Shown here: positions 12,746 through 20,512 of the stretch, piece by piece
Layout: the number at the start of each line of letters is the position of its first letter
Numbering within the stretch: position 1 is the first letter of the stretch
Source of the DNA: a virus
Strand: one strand, 5' to 3'
Virus record (IMG/VR): IMGVR_UViG_3300013306_000055
Span: 1-24,451 of that record
DNA: 24,451 nt
The notes under the pieces: generated by a model
What the model saw: only the letters and a program-made list of their open reading frames with translations
The model's database searches: none
What the model was told of the DNA's origin: nothing
Program-made: the position numbers and the translations under genes

Positions 12746-15111
12746 CGGGCCATCCTTATCTGGTAGTTCAATGAATGAGCCGCAATCCGACCGATAGTCT
12801 CCTCAGACATGCCGGGCGCCGGGTGGATGTTCTGAATAACGGAGCCGTGACCGCCGCGCCCGGATACTTTCGCACCCGAAACGGAGGCGCCGAACACTGG
12901 AACATCAGGGACCGTGACAAGGTCACGCATTGACGCGCCGATGTCATCCTTCTTATCGCCGGTGCCCATCATCAGGCCCTCGCCGATATGGTTACCAAGC
13001 TGACGGAACACACGCGACGGAGACTGAATCCCTAGCGCGAGCTTGAACGGTTCCACAATCCAGCCAGGCAGGAGCCCGAGGAAGAAGTTGCCGATAGTCC
13101 CCGCCAGTGACTTGATGCCGTCGAACAGGCCATTCACAATGTTCTGACCAGCGTCGAAAAGCCACTTTCCAGCGCCAGACAAGGCTCCAGTGATGGTGTC
13201 CCATAGGCCGGAGAAGAACCCGCCAACTTGCCCGATCATCCCGGACACGCCATTGACAACGTTGTTCCACGTATCAGCGAAGAACTGCCCGATATTTCCC
13301 AGGACGCCGCCGATGAAGCTGGCTACAGCATTAAGCCCGGACATTATGACGGTCCCGATGATCGCAAAAACGCCAGTCACCACAGCAACAATCGCGTTCC
13401 AGATCCCGGAGAAGATGTTCTTAATGCCTTCCCAAACCTGGCCCCAGTTGCCCGTAATAATCCCGGTGACCACCTGGATAATGCCCATGATGATTTGCAT
13501 TACTGCGGTGATGATGTTGGCGATAGCGCCGAACACCACGACAACTACAGGCATGAGCATCTTGATTATCGGGATTAGCAGCCCGGCCAGCATGGTTATT
13601 AGCGGCAGGACCGCGCCGAGGACCGCCCCGAGGATGGTCACCACCATAGGCAGGACCGTGGACACCAATTGCATGAAGATCGGAGCGAGCTGCGTTATCA
13701 ACGTCGCCGCCAGTGTCACTATCTGGACAATGATCGGAACCAGCACAGGAACCAGTTGGGTGAACGTAGACCCAAGCATCGTCACGAGCTGCACGATCAC
13801 GGGAAGCACTGTCGCCAAGACTTGCTGAAAGACCGAGACGAATACGCCCTGCAATTGAACAAACACCGGCACAAGAGTCGTCAATGCACTACCCAGCGCA
13901 CCCCCAACCACAGAAGCGAGCTGCACGAAGGCATTCAGAATTTGCGGAAGGAACGGTTGAATCGCTTGGAAAATCGTTTGGATCGGAGAGAGCGAGTTCC
14001 ACAGTGAAACGAACTGCGGAATGAGGGGGCCAATAGTGGACGCCAAGCTTCCGAATATCTTCCCAAAATCAATGCCTGACAGCGCCGACTTGATGGCCCC
14101 GAACGCGGTAGTGACGCCGTCCCGAATGCTCAGTATGACGCCGACAACCTTCGAATCTTCCTCGACGCCTAGCGCCTTGCCTATGCCGCCCGTGAAGTTG
14201 CCTGTCTTGAACAACTCGAAAACGCCCTTGACGGCGCCTCCCACAACGGCGGCCTTATCGGCAACCTTTTGCGCCGCGTCAGCCGCAACAGGGCCGACCT
14301 TCTGGAGGATCCCAATGACACCCTCAAGCGCCGGCCCCATGACAGGCAGGAAGCCCTGAACCACGCCCTGCGACAAGTCCTCGAAGGCTCGGTGCACGCG
14401 GTCCAACTGGCCAGGGAACGACTGACCCGCAGCCTTTGCGGCCCCACCAAACTCGGTCCCAAGCTCCTTCAGGATGACCTTCTGAGCGCCGGCAACATCC
14501 CCGGTCTTGACCATCGCGTCGATAGTCTTCTTCTGCTCATCCGTGATCGACACGCCCACGCGGGTAAGCGCCGTGATGCCCTTGACCGGGTCATTCAAAG
14601 CCTTACCAAGCAGCACGGCCTGCGAGGACGCATCCCCGCCGAACTTAGCCGCCATATCGGCAGACGCCTTCGTTGCCTGGTCGAAAATCTTGTCCGGGCC
14701 AGTGTTCTTGATGTTCGTGAACGTCTGCAACAACTGCTCAGACTTCACAATCGAATCGTCAGTCTGACCCGAGTAGTTCTGAATCTCAGACGCAAGACTG
14801 TTTAGGCCATCCACGGATAGGCTTGCAGCGTTGCCAGTGGATGCGATACCAGCGGCAAGCTGAGCAGTGCCCGCCGCAGCGTCCTTAGCCTCATCAAAAC
14901 CAGACTTCAGCACCGCGCCGAAGCCAACAGCCGCAGCGATTGGGGCAGCCCACTTAGCCGCAGCCCCAATGATGGAGCTGCCCATACGGTCGCCAGCCTT
15001 CGCGCCAGACGAAGCCGCCGCAGGATTCAGCTCATCGCTGATCTTCTGAGACGCGCCCTTCAAAGAGGGGACCAACGAAATATAGGCTGTCGCCAGTTCT
15101 ACAGCAGCCAA
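12742..15111 (-). CDS. Tape measure protein
   Basis: A 789-aa tail-length ruler and the largest protein in the window. Residues about 60-260 contain the conserved phage tail tape measure region (SGQTDDSIVKSEQLLQTFTN; LLGKALNDPVKGITALTRVG). Residues about 360-560 are strongly hydrophobic with degenerate repeats (QLVPVLVPIIVQIV type) that could enter the host membrane. The C-terminus has GIQSPSRVFRQLGNHIGEGL, common to actinophage tape measures. No lytic domain is visible. If each residue spans about 0.15 nm, as commonly assumed, the tail is near 120 nm. The start is TTG 15111, backed by GAGGGG about 6 bases upstream. Confidence 0.96.
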   Translation of the reverse strand: MAAVELATAYISLVPSLKGASQKISDELNPAAASSGAKAGDRMGSSIIGAAAKWAAPIAAAVGFGAVLKSGFDEAKDAAAGTAQLAAGIASTGNAASLSVDGLNSLASEIQNYSGQTDDSIVKSEQLLQTFTNIKNTGPDKIFDQATKASADMAAKFGGDASSQAVLLGKALNDPVKGITALTRVGVSITDEQKKTIDAMVKTGDVAGAQKVILKELGTEFGGAAKAAGQSFPGQLDRVHRAFEDLSQGVVQGFLPVMGPALEGVIGILQKVGPVAADAAQKVADKAAVVGGAVKGVFELFKTGNFTGGIGKALGVEEDSKVVGVILSIRDGVTTAFGAIKSALSGIDFGKIFGSLASTIGPLIPQFVSLWNSLSPIQTIFQAIQPFLPQILNAFVQLASVVGGALGSALTTLVPVFVQLQGVFVSVFQQVLATVLPVIVQLVTMLGSTFTQLVPVLVPIIVQIVTLAATLITQLAPIFMQLVSTVLPMVVTILGAVLGAVLPLITMLAGLLIPIIKMLMPVVVVVFGAIANIITAVMQIIMGIIQVVTGIITGNWGQVWEGIKNIFSGIWNAIVAVVTGVFAIIGTVIMSGLNAVASFIGGVLGNIGQFFADTWNNVVNGVSGMIGQVGGFFSGLWDTITGALSGAGKWLFDAGQNIVNGLFDGIKSLAGTIGNFFLGLLPGWIVEPFKLALGIQSPSRVFRQLGNHIGEGLMMGTGDKKDDIGASMRDLVTVPDVPVFGASVSGAKVSGRGGHGSVIQNIHPAPGMSEETIGRIAAHSLNYQIRMAR

Positions 15112-15143
15112 AACGGCCCCCTCTGTTTAGTTATCAAGCGCAC

Positions 15144-15799
15144 TCACCAACCGAGCAGTGCGTCCATCTCTTCCGTCGAAACGGCCTTACCCTGCGCCAC
15201 AACATCCCCGGCAGACTTCTTCACACCAGGCCTGTTCAGCGGCTCCGGCTTCTTCGCGTTCCCGTCACCGCCGCGCTGCCAATTAGCAACCGCCAACACA
15301 TCAAAGAGGGCCGCGAGAAGCTGCTCACTCAGGCCCCACTCGTGATCCGCGCCAACCACTGAACGGTGCACCGCCGAATCGCGGGGAGACTGCTTCACAA
15401 TCACATAAAGGTCACGCCACGTAAGGGCTTCAGACCCCAGCCAGGAGAGACGCAGGCCGAGCCGTATCAGCTCATACTCGACAGCCTCCCCATGCTCCCT
15501 TAGGAGTCGGCTGAGGCCGAGGATTCCCCCACGCCCACGCCCTCAGAGGCTTCCTTCCAAGCGTTCAGCAGCGCTTCTAGTTGCGTGCCATCTTCGAGGA
15601 GCGGGAACACCTCGGGCAGGTACTCGGTGAACAACAGATTAGCGACCTGAACTTCAGTCAGCTCGCCGAAGGACAGCGCCAGCGACGGCTTCACAAACTG
15701 AAGCTTCGGCACGGAATAAGTCTTCTTGGATCCGGGAAGCGCGAACTCAAAACGATTCTGCTTCACGGACGCTTTAGACGGGGGAACCTGATAAACCAT
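15144..15799 (-). CDS. Tail assembly chaperone, long frameshifted form
   Basis: A second frame is open from 15542 to the TGA at 15144 and overlaps the end of the short chaperone gene. Its translation (HGEAVEYELIRLGL, then ALTWRDLYVIVKQSPRDSAV, then ALFDVLAVANWQRG) is the usual C-terminal half of the actinophage chaperone. A -1 shift at the G-run at 15530-15524 joins the two parts into a 218-aa protein (91 residues of frame 0, then 127 residues). This long form normally binds the tape measure and recruits tail tube subunits. The GTG at 15404 is an internal codon, not a likely start. Confidence 0.85.
15500..15799 (-). CDS. Tail assembly chaperone, short form
   Basis: A 99-aa protein between the major tail gene and the tape measure. 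It starts MVYQVPPSKASVKQ, has a central FVKPSLALSFGELTEVQVANLLF helix region, and ends with a Gly/Ser/Ala-rich tail EGVGVGESSASADS. Start is ATG 15799 with AAGGAG 7 bases upstream. The short form is made in excess over the frameshifted one, as is general for this pair in tailed phages. Confidence 0.88.
   Translation of the reverse strand: MVYQVPPSKASVKQNRFEFALPGSKKTYSVPKLQFVKPSLALSFGELTEVQVANLLFTEYLPEVFPLLEDGTQLEALLNAWKEASEGVGVGESSASADS
15524..15530 (-). other. Probable -1 frameshift slippery site GGGGGAA
   Basis: On the minus strand the frame-0 reading is GTG GGG GAA TCC. The P-site GGG can re-pair perfectly one base back; the A-site GAA re-pairs imperfectly on GGA. It lies 22 bases before the short form's stop, inside the 43-base overlap of the two frames, the only such G-run there. 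No strong downstream stimulator was identified. Confidence 0.6.
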
Positions 15800-15844
15800 T
15801 TGCGGACTCCTTAGAGAATGCGGACTCGTTGATAAGAGGGTGGA

Positions 15845-15888
15845 TGGTTGGCCGGGGCAAGGGTCCGCATGACAACCCCGGCCAACCA
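15845..15888 (-). other. 13-bp stem-loop between major tail and chaperone genes
   Basis: TGGTTGGCCGGGG (15845-15857) and CCCCGGCCAACCA (15876-15888) are perfect inverted arms around an 18-nt loop. No U-run follows on either strand. It lies 12 bases past the major tail protein stop, and may protect the 3' end of that message or dampen read-through to the tail chaperones. Confidence 0.8.
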
Positions 15889-15900
15889 GAATGTGGGGGA

Positions 15901-16479
15901 CTAAGCCGTGTGCTGGCCGTCGTCCGAGTAGACGTAGTAGTAGGCGCCGGAAGCGTCCGGGAAGCACTGGAGAGTCAGGGCAGCCGCCGCAATGGCGTCA
16001 TCCTTGAACGTGGTATCGCCGGTTTCCAGGACCTTGCCGTCAGGAACAACCAGCCGGACCTTCTTGGAATCGTTCAGGATCTCAATAATCCAGGCGTTAT
16101 GCGGGGTCGGCGCCGAAGTGGCTGTGACCTTGAGCAGGTTGCCGGCGGAAGCGGAAGCCGGCGTGCTGACGACGTTGGCGGCGCCGTAGATGAGGCCCTG
16201 AGTGACAGCGTTCAGGAACTCCGCCAGGTCCAGCTTGAACGTCACGTCGTAACCCTTGGACGTGGCTGCGATAGCATCGCCGCCCCAAGCGTTGATCGTG
16301 CCCGTGTTGCGCTTCTCCGACTTCACCACGCCGGAATCGGTGAGGTAGCCGACAGCTTTGAACGCGGCGTCAGGCACGGTGGAAGCGTCAGTGGGGACAG
16401 TCGCGCCCTTGGGTGCGACGAGGACGCCACCCGTGACAAGGGGCTTGCCAACCACGACATTGTTAATTGAGTTAGCCAT
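15901..16479 (-). CDS. Major tail (tube) protein
   Basis: A 192-aa protein with the usual tube-protein features: a start NNVVVGKPLVTGGVLVAPKG, a KAVGYLTDSGVVKSEKRNTGTINAWGGD block, and an Ig-free C-terminal end (ALTLQCFPDASGAYYYVYSDDG). It would form the hexameric rings of the tail tube. Start ATG 16479 has AAAGGGG about 9 bases upstream. Its position, just before the frameshifted chaperone pair, fits the fixed order of siphovirus tail genes. A 13-bp stem-loop follows its stop. Confidence 0.92.
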   Translation of the reverse strand: MANSINNVVVGKPLVTGGVLVAPKGATVPTDASTVPDAAFKAVGYLTDSGVVKSEKRNTGTINAWGGDAIAATSKGYDVTFKLDLAEFLNAVTQGLIYGAANVVSTPASASAGNLLKVTATSAPTPHNAWIIEILNDSKKVRLVVPDGKVLETGDTTFKDDAIAAAALTLQCFPDASGAYYYVYSDDGQHTA

Positions 16480-16524
16480 GAGGGCTGACCCCTTTCAAGG
16501 TGTTTGCGGACACTTGGGATTTGG

Positions 16525-16908
16525 TTACGCGCTGATTACCGTGCCGCGTGCACGGACCTGAAAGCTCTGCGTGTAGCGGACTTGCGCCGACAGGGGATCA
16601 GGGAGGTTAGCGGGGCCGGAAAGTTCCCGGACCCCGTAAATCGTTTCGTCCGCGGCGTTGAGCAAAGCCCGGCACTGGGAGAGTAGGAGTGAAGCGCGCG
16701 CCTCGGTCTGAGCCCAAGCCTCCACAGTGATCTGGGCAGCCTCGGAGACAAGCGTCTCCTTCGGGCCGCCGGTGCGGAGGACGCGGATGAACTCGGAAGG
16801 CCGCGGGCTCGGAACCCGTATGCCAATCTGGATCGTTCCTAGAAGTGGTCGCCGCAGGTACGTGCAGACTAGGGCCTCAACGTCCCGGTAAAGGACCGCC
16901 TCAGCCAC
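16525..16908 (-). CDS. Tail terminator protein
   Basis: A 127-aa protein upstream of the tube gene, where the tail terminator sits in the head-tail connector order. Sequence: MAEAVLYRDVEALVCTYLRR, then IRVPSPRPSEFIRVLRTGGP, and a final ARYTQSF-like beta strand (VRYTQSFQVRARGTV). This alpha/beta pattern is typical of gpU-like terminators that cap the tube at the capsid end. Start is GTG 16908, overlapping the previous gene by 8 bases. A weak ribosome site suggests translational coupling. Confidence 0.8.
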   Translation of the reverse strand: MAEAVLYRDVEALVCTYLRRPLLGTIQIGIRVPSPRPSEFIRVLRTGGPKETLVSEAAQITVEAWAQTEARASLLLSQCRALLNAADETIYGVRELSGPANLPDPLSAQVRYTQSFQVRARGTVISA

Positions 16909-17152
16909 GGCCAGAATCCACGGCGCGAGTCAGGGAGCGCTTCGTCGCCTCGGAATGCCGGGCCGCATGATCCGCCGTACCGATAGACACGCGGGCACGT
17001 GTCGGTGTGTGACCCTCAGATACTTCAAAGACCCCATCGCCGGCAGCCCGCGCAATCGCGTTACCGCGCCGCACAAGATCCGCCATGATCTCCGGGGAGT
17101 TCAGAAGCATCCGCGCCGCGGCGTCGTGAATCTCAATCTTCTCTAGACTCAT
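16901..17152 (-). CDS. HK97 gp10-like neck/connector protein
   Basis: An 83-aa protein starting at ATG 17152 (ATGA overlap with the stopper gene). The pattern MLLNSPEIMADLVRRGNAIA, then HTPTRARVSIGTADHAARHSEA, then LTRAV is like short HK97 gp10-family proteins placed between stopper and terminator in actinophages. They are usually described as minor tail or connector components. A longer frame upstream (to 17215) lies inside the stopper gene and is not used. Confidence 0.75.
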   Translation of the reverse strand: MSLEKIEIHDAAARMLLNSPEIMADLVRRGNAIARAAGDGVFEVSEGHTPTRARVSIGTADHAARHSEATKRSLTRAVDSGRG

Positions 17153-17493
17153 CAGCCGCTCCAATCCTTGAGAACAATCTCGGTATAGTCCTGCCGGCCA
17201 GAGTAGGAATCCCACTCGGCGGGGTGCCCGTAAACTTCATAGGTGCGACCGCTGAACACGACCCGGTCAAACTCGGTCACGTCCACACGGCCCGGAACGA
17301 ACACCGTCCACGCAACAAGGGTGTTGTCGCGACCGATCAGGTATTCCTGAGTCGTGCCAGGCTGCACGTCGCAACCCCGCACAACGGTTTCAGTGAGTGT
17401 CCCGGCCCAGTCGGGCACGGTGTCGCCGTACACGTTCTGAGAGCGGGGGGCGCGCTGGATGGTGATCTGCTTCCGCCCCAACGGCCTACCCAT
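17152..17493 (-). CDS. Head-to-tail stopper
   Basis: A 113-aa beta-rich protein of the SPP1 gp16/phage head-tail joining kind: RKQITIQRAPRSQNVYGDTVPDW, a variable loop, then VPGRVDVTEFDRVVFSGRTYEVYGHPAEWDSYSGRQDYTEIVL. In this family the protein forms a ring that closes the portal channel until infection. ATG 17493 overlaps the adaptor gene's TGA as ATGA, and its own stop overlaps the next start in the same way. Confidence 0.85.
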   Translation of the reverse strand: MGRPLGRKQITIQRAPRSQNVYGDTVPDWAGTLTETVVRGCDVQPGTTQEYLIGRDNTLVAWTVFVPGRVDVTEFDRVVFSGRTYEVYGHPAEWDSYSGRQDYTEIVLKDWSG

Positions 17494-18056
17494 CAGGCAA
17501 CCCTCGGCGTGCGGAACGAGGCCAAGACCATCGCTTCCATGCCAGAGAACCCGGCAGACTCAAGGCTGTACTTCACCTGACGCTGACCCGTGCGCTCCAT
17601 ATCAATCCCGGCAGGAGTCGAATAAAACCGCGCCGCGATACTGCACGCAACACCCTTCAGCTCATCCGGGACAGTCTCGTAACCGCGCGTGTACGTGACC
17701 CGCCACGACTCGCCGCCAGAAGGCCACCGCTCGCCCGTATATGGCTTCGCATACACGATCCCAAGCAGACGTGACACCGTGTAATTCGCGGGATCCACAG
17801 TCGCCCACACGGCGCCATCCGTAGTCGTCTCAACCTTCGAAACAGACTGCACAGGCAGTTGCCGCAAAAACGCATAACCGCCGCCGACTGGGTCCACATA
17901 CTCGATATCGTCCGTGACCTGCGTGATGTCCTGCTCCAGATAGCGACGGATCATGCCAGACGCGACCGCCAGCAGGAACGCCGCCGAAGAATCCGTCGGA
18001 TCAAGCGACAACTGCGAAAAGTCGTTCAAGTCCTCAACTGTGGCAAGATCCGCCAT
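17493..18056 (-). CDS. Head-to-tail adaptor
   Basis: A 187-aa helical protein of the SPP1 gp15/HK97 gp6-type family. It starts with LATVEDLNDFSQLSLDPTD, followed by helices (AAFLLAVASGMIRRYLEQDI) and beta strands (DGAVWATVDPANYTVSRLLGIVY), and ends with a helix (GVACSIAARFYSTPAG). It adds a ring below the portal. ATG 18056 lies 2 bases after the stop of the 48-aa gene, with its ribosome site inside that gene's end. Confidence 0.87.
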   Translation of the reverse strand: MADLATVEDLNDFSQLSLDPTDSSAAFLLAVASGMIRRYLEQDITQVTDDIEYVDPVGGGYAFLRQLPVQSVSKVETTTDGAVWATVDPANYTVSRLLGIVYAKPYTGERWPSGGESWRVTYTRGYETVPDELKGVACSIAARFYSTPAGIDMERTGQRQVKYSLESAGFSGMEAMVLASFRTPRVA

Positions 18057-18058
18057 GA

Positions 18059-18205
18059 CTACTTCTTCGCAGCCTTAGTCTCGGCCTCAGTGGCATTGAA
18101 AATCGGGGTGTCATCCGGGGGGGTAACAACCTTCGTCTCAACGACCGGCTTCTCGCGCTTCTTGCCGGTCACTTCTTCATAGTCTTCAACGTAATGCGTA
18201 GGCAT
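18059..18205 (-). CDS. 48-aa protein between capsid and adaptor genes
   Basis: ATG 18205 to TAG 18059, with an excellent GAGGAGG ribosome site 5 bases upstream of the start. The protein (starting MPTHYVEDYEEVTGKKREKP) is charged, with KKREK and a Thr/Ala/Lys-rich end (ETKAAKK), and has no predicted fold or hydrophobic segment. The strong ribosome site and position between two structural genes support a real, expressed gene. It could decorate or stabilise the head or assist connector assembly; I do not recognise it. Confidence 0.75.
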   Translation of the reverse strand: MPTHYVEDYEEVTGKKREKPVVETKVVTPPDDTPIFNATEAETKAAKK

Positions 18206-18234
18206 AACGCCTCCTCAAAGTAAGGGGTGTGCAA

Positions 18235-18264
18235 GGGTGGGGCCGACCGGAGCCGACCCCACCC
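18235..18264 (-). other. 13-bp stem-loop with a UCCG tetraloop after the capsid gene
   Basis: On the minus strand GGGTGGGGTCGGC-TCCG-GTCGGCCCCACCC folds into a 13-bp stem with G-U pairs and a C(UCCG)G tetraloop, one of the very stable UNCG class. The G-U pairs become mismatches (C-A) on the + strand, so selection appears to act on the leftward RNA. There is no U-run. It lies 9 bases beyond the capsid stop (tandem TAG TAA). Confidence 0.8.
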
Positions 18265-18273
18265 AAGGTGTTA

Positions 18274-19509
18274 CTAGGCGGTCAGCGTGACCTTGCCCAG
18301 ACCGGCCGGGCGGTAAACAGCCAGCGCCAGACGCTCCTCAGCACGCAGGGTGATGAGGTTGTTGACGAAGTCGTCAACGTTGCTGTTGGTCATCTCGAGG
18401 GTGATGCCCTGGCGGCGGAAGACCTGAGCCGACTCCTGGAAGCCACCAACGAGGACGGTGCCCTGCGGAATGGCGGTCGTGATGACAGCCTTCAGGCCCC
18501 AGATGCTTTCGACGTTGGTGAAGCCACCGTTGCCGTAAGCGCCAGTGAACGGACCGCCGGCGTAATACTGACCCTGGCTGTCCTTGCCCAGGCGGATGGT
18601 CTGCCAGTCGTTCGGGTGGATTACCAGAGCGTCAGGCTCAACGAAGGACACGGCGCGAAGGGCGGTGATCTGGTTGAAGATCGCTTCCATGATCTTCACG
18701 GCGGTCAGGCCCGCGGAGGTCACAACAGCCGGGGCGAGGCCCGTGCGGTTCAGGAGGCCCTGAAGGTTCGGGGCAGTACCGTTGCCACTCAGGAGCTGGG
18801 TTTCCTCGGCGCGCTTCACGCCGAAGACCATGCGGTTGGACAGGTAGGCCTCGAACTGCGGGGCGTCCTGGAACATCTCGTCAGTGACCTTGGCGACGTT
18901 AGCGATCTTCGCAACGTTGTCCTGGCGGCGAGCGAAGGACAGGTCAAGCTGCGGCTTCGTGCCCTTTTCAAGCACCGTGTTGGTGAGGTCCTGGAACGCT
19001 GCCTCAATGACGTAAGTCAGCGAAGAGGAGTCCGTGGAACCCTGAGCCATCAGGTCCGCGACCGTGAGGGTCTGGAACTTCAGGCCAACAATGCCGGGGA
19101 GGAACTGCGGGGTGGTGAGCTGACCGGCAACGCCGGCGCCACCGTTGAACGTCGGGATGACGCCTTCGTCGATGGTGGCAGCAGCCTTGACCTCAACCTG
19201 AACGCCCTTGGACTGGCCGTTCAGCATGGACTTGTAGCCGTCCGAGTCCACGATGTGGCGACCGAAGGAGCGGGCCGCGGGGGCGCCAGTCTCAGCGGAC
19301 TTGGCTTCGGGGGCAGCCTCGCCGCCACCGATCAAGCGGGAAGCCTGCTCGTGCAGGGAGATCGTCTCAGCAAAACCCTTCAGGTCCGCCGTGTAGGCGT
19401 CCAGGCGGGTCTTCTTCTCAGCGTTGGTCAGGGTGGCGTCCGCGACAACCGCGTTAGCCTTGGTGCCAAGCTCCGCCATAGCGCGCTTAGCTTCGATAAC
19501 TGCCGACAT
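18274..19509 (-). CDS. Major capsid protein, HK97 fold
   Basis: A 411-aa protein. The first about 75 residues (MSAVIEAKRAMAELGTKANA, ending ISLHEQASRLIGGG) are a helical delta-type scaffold domain, expected to be removed by the protease. The rest is HK97-like: LTTPQFLPGIVGLKFQTLTV, then DDFVNNLITLRAEERLALAVYRPAGL at the end. It builds the icosahedral shell. Start ATG 19509 (AAAGGA about 9 bases upstream) was preferred to the upstream in-frame TTG at 19539. Double stop codons (TAG TAA) end the gene, and a stem-loop follows. A terminator-like hairpin lies between its start and the protease gene. Confidence 0.94.
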   Translation of the reverse strand: MSAVIEAKRAMAELGTKANAVVADATLTNAEKKTRLDAYTADLKGFAETISLHEQASRLIGGGEAAPEAKSAETGAPAARSFGRHIVDSDGYKSMLNGQSKGVQVEVKAAATIDEGVIPTFNGGAGVAGQLTTPQFLPGIVGLKFQTLTVADLMAQGSTDSSSLTYVIEAAFQDLTNTVLEKGTKPQLDLSFARRQDNVAKIANVAKVTDEMFQDAPQFEAYLSNRMVFGVKRAEETQLLSGNGTAPNLQGLLNRTGLAPAVVTSAGLTAVKIMEAIFNQITALRAVSFVEPDALVIHPNDWQTIRLGKDSQGQYYAGGPFTGAYGNGGFTNVESIWGLKAVITTAIPQGTVLVGGFQESAQVFRRQGITLEMTNSNVDDFVNNLITLRAEERLALAVYRPAGLGKVTLTA

Positions 19510-19537
19510 GGCAATTTTCCTTTCAGTTTTTGGGCAC

Positions 19538-19563
19538 AAAAAAACCGCCTACTCGAAGCGGTT
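19538..19563 (-). terminator. Terminator-like hairpin between protease and capsid genes
   Basis: On the minus strand AACCGC (19563-19558) pairs with GCGGTT (19548-19543) around a 9-nt loop, followed by an unbroken T-run to about 19538. The stem is only 6 bp, so it may act as a partial terminator or attenuator inside the late operon. It precedes the capsid gene by about 30 bases. Confidence 0.65.
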
Positions 19564-19583
19564 GATCGGGTCCTAAGTTTGGG

Positions 19584-20510
19584 TTAGATGAATTGCGCGG
19601 CTTGGATCTGGAGAGCGAGTGCTTCCAGTTCCTTCACCGTTACTGCGTCTGAGTCAGCATCAGCAACGGGGGCAACCTTGACGCCGGCGGCGGGGGCTGA
19701 TTTCTCAGCGCCGGCTGCGGGGGCCACGGACGCGCCGGAAGCGGCAGCATCTTCATCAGGGTCCAGAACACCAAGGGCGTCCAGGGTTTCATCCGCGGCA
19801 ACCGAAGCAGCCTGGATAAGAGCAATAGCCTGCTGAACCTCAGCAGGCAAACTTGTGAGGTCAACACCCTCGAGGAGTGCGAGTGCCTGATCGATGGCGG
19901 CGTCCGTAGCCTGAGCTGCTTCACCGGGATCCGCTGCGCCATCCTCGAGCTGGGCATCCTTGCGAACAGACTTCGCGGCGGCACAGTCAGCACCAAGAGC
20001 GGCGGCGTGGTCGTGGATGTCCTGAACCTTCGCAGCGTCCGCGGCACTGTTACGCGCCCCAGCCTTCAAGCCCTTCGAGGACAACACCAGCGCTTCACGG
20101 TTAGACGGGATCGCCCCAAAGGCACCATTCAGAAGCTCACGCTGGGAAACGGTCTTACCGTCCTTCTGCGACTTCTCGGACATGAACGCAACCGATGTAG
20201 TCCGGATGTGACCCTCGTTCACAAGGGTCCGAACCTCCTGAGCCCGCGCGAGAGACGAGTACGTGCCGGATACGATCAGGTTCCCGGTTTCCTCATCAAT
20301 CCGCGGCGTACCAGAACCGACAGTCTTCTCAACCGTCATCCCATGATCCGAGTCGAACGTGATGTGCTCAGGCAGGGGAAGCTTCCACCCATCCTTGAGC
20401 AAAACATCGCCGTCCCGGTCCTTCGTCTGCGCCGACAAGATCACCTCAAACGAGCCAGGGAAGGCGTCGTCCGTGTTGGTGATCGTGGCATCCTTCTTAA
20501 TGATCGACAT
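19584..20510 (-). CDS. Prohead protease with C-terminal acidic extension
   Basis: A 308-aa protein. The N-terminal about 150 residues match the S78-type (HK97 gp4) prohead protease: a SDHGMTVEKTVGSG block with H56 and TTSVAFMSE with S106 as likely catalytic residues. Residues about 165-308 are Ala/Asp-rich, acidic and helical (DQALALLEGVDLTSLPAEVQ, ending LEALALQIQAAQFI), unlike the catalytic domain; this part could serve as internal scaffold. Start ATG 20510 has GGAAGG 6 bases upstream and lies two bases after the portal stop. A longer frame from TTG 20549 was rejected. Confidence 0.86.
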   Translation of the reverse strand: MSIIKKDATITNTDDAFPGSFEVILSAQTKDRDGDVLLKDGWKLPLPEHITFDSDHGMTVEKTVGSGTPRIDEETGNLIVSGTYSSLARAQEVRTLVNEGHIRTTSVAFMSEKSQKDGKTVSQRELLNGAFGAIPSNREALVLSSKGLKAGARNSAADAAKVQDIHDHAAALGADCAAAKSVRKDAQLEDGAADPGEAAQATDAAIDQALALLEGVDLTSLPAEVQQAIALIQAASVAADETLDALGVLDPDEDAAASGASVAPAAGAEKSAPAAGVKVAPVADADSDAVTVKELEALALQIQAAQFI

Positions 20511-20512
20511 GA

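Noticed and set aside
15144-15404. Independent gene starting at GTG 15404
   Set aside because: The conserved chaperone sequence extends upstream of this GTG to 15542 in the same frame, so it is the second half of a frameshift product.
18229-19587. Long open frame on the + strand opposite the capsid gene
   Set aside because: It mirrors the capsid gene, has low-complexity Arg/Gly/Val composition and no ribosome site; it is a GC-driven antisense shadow.
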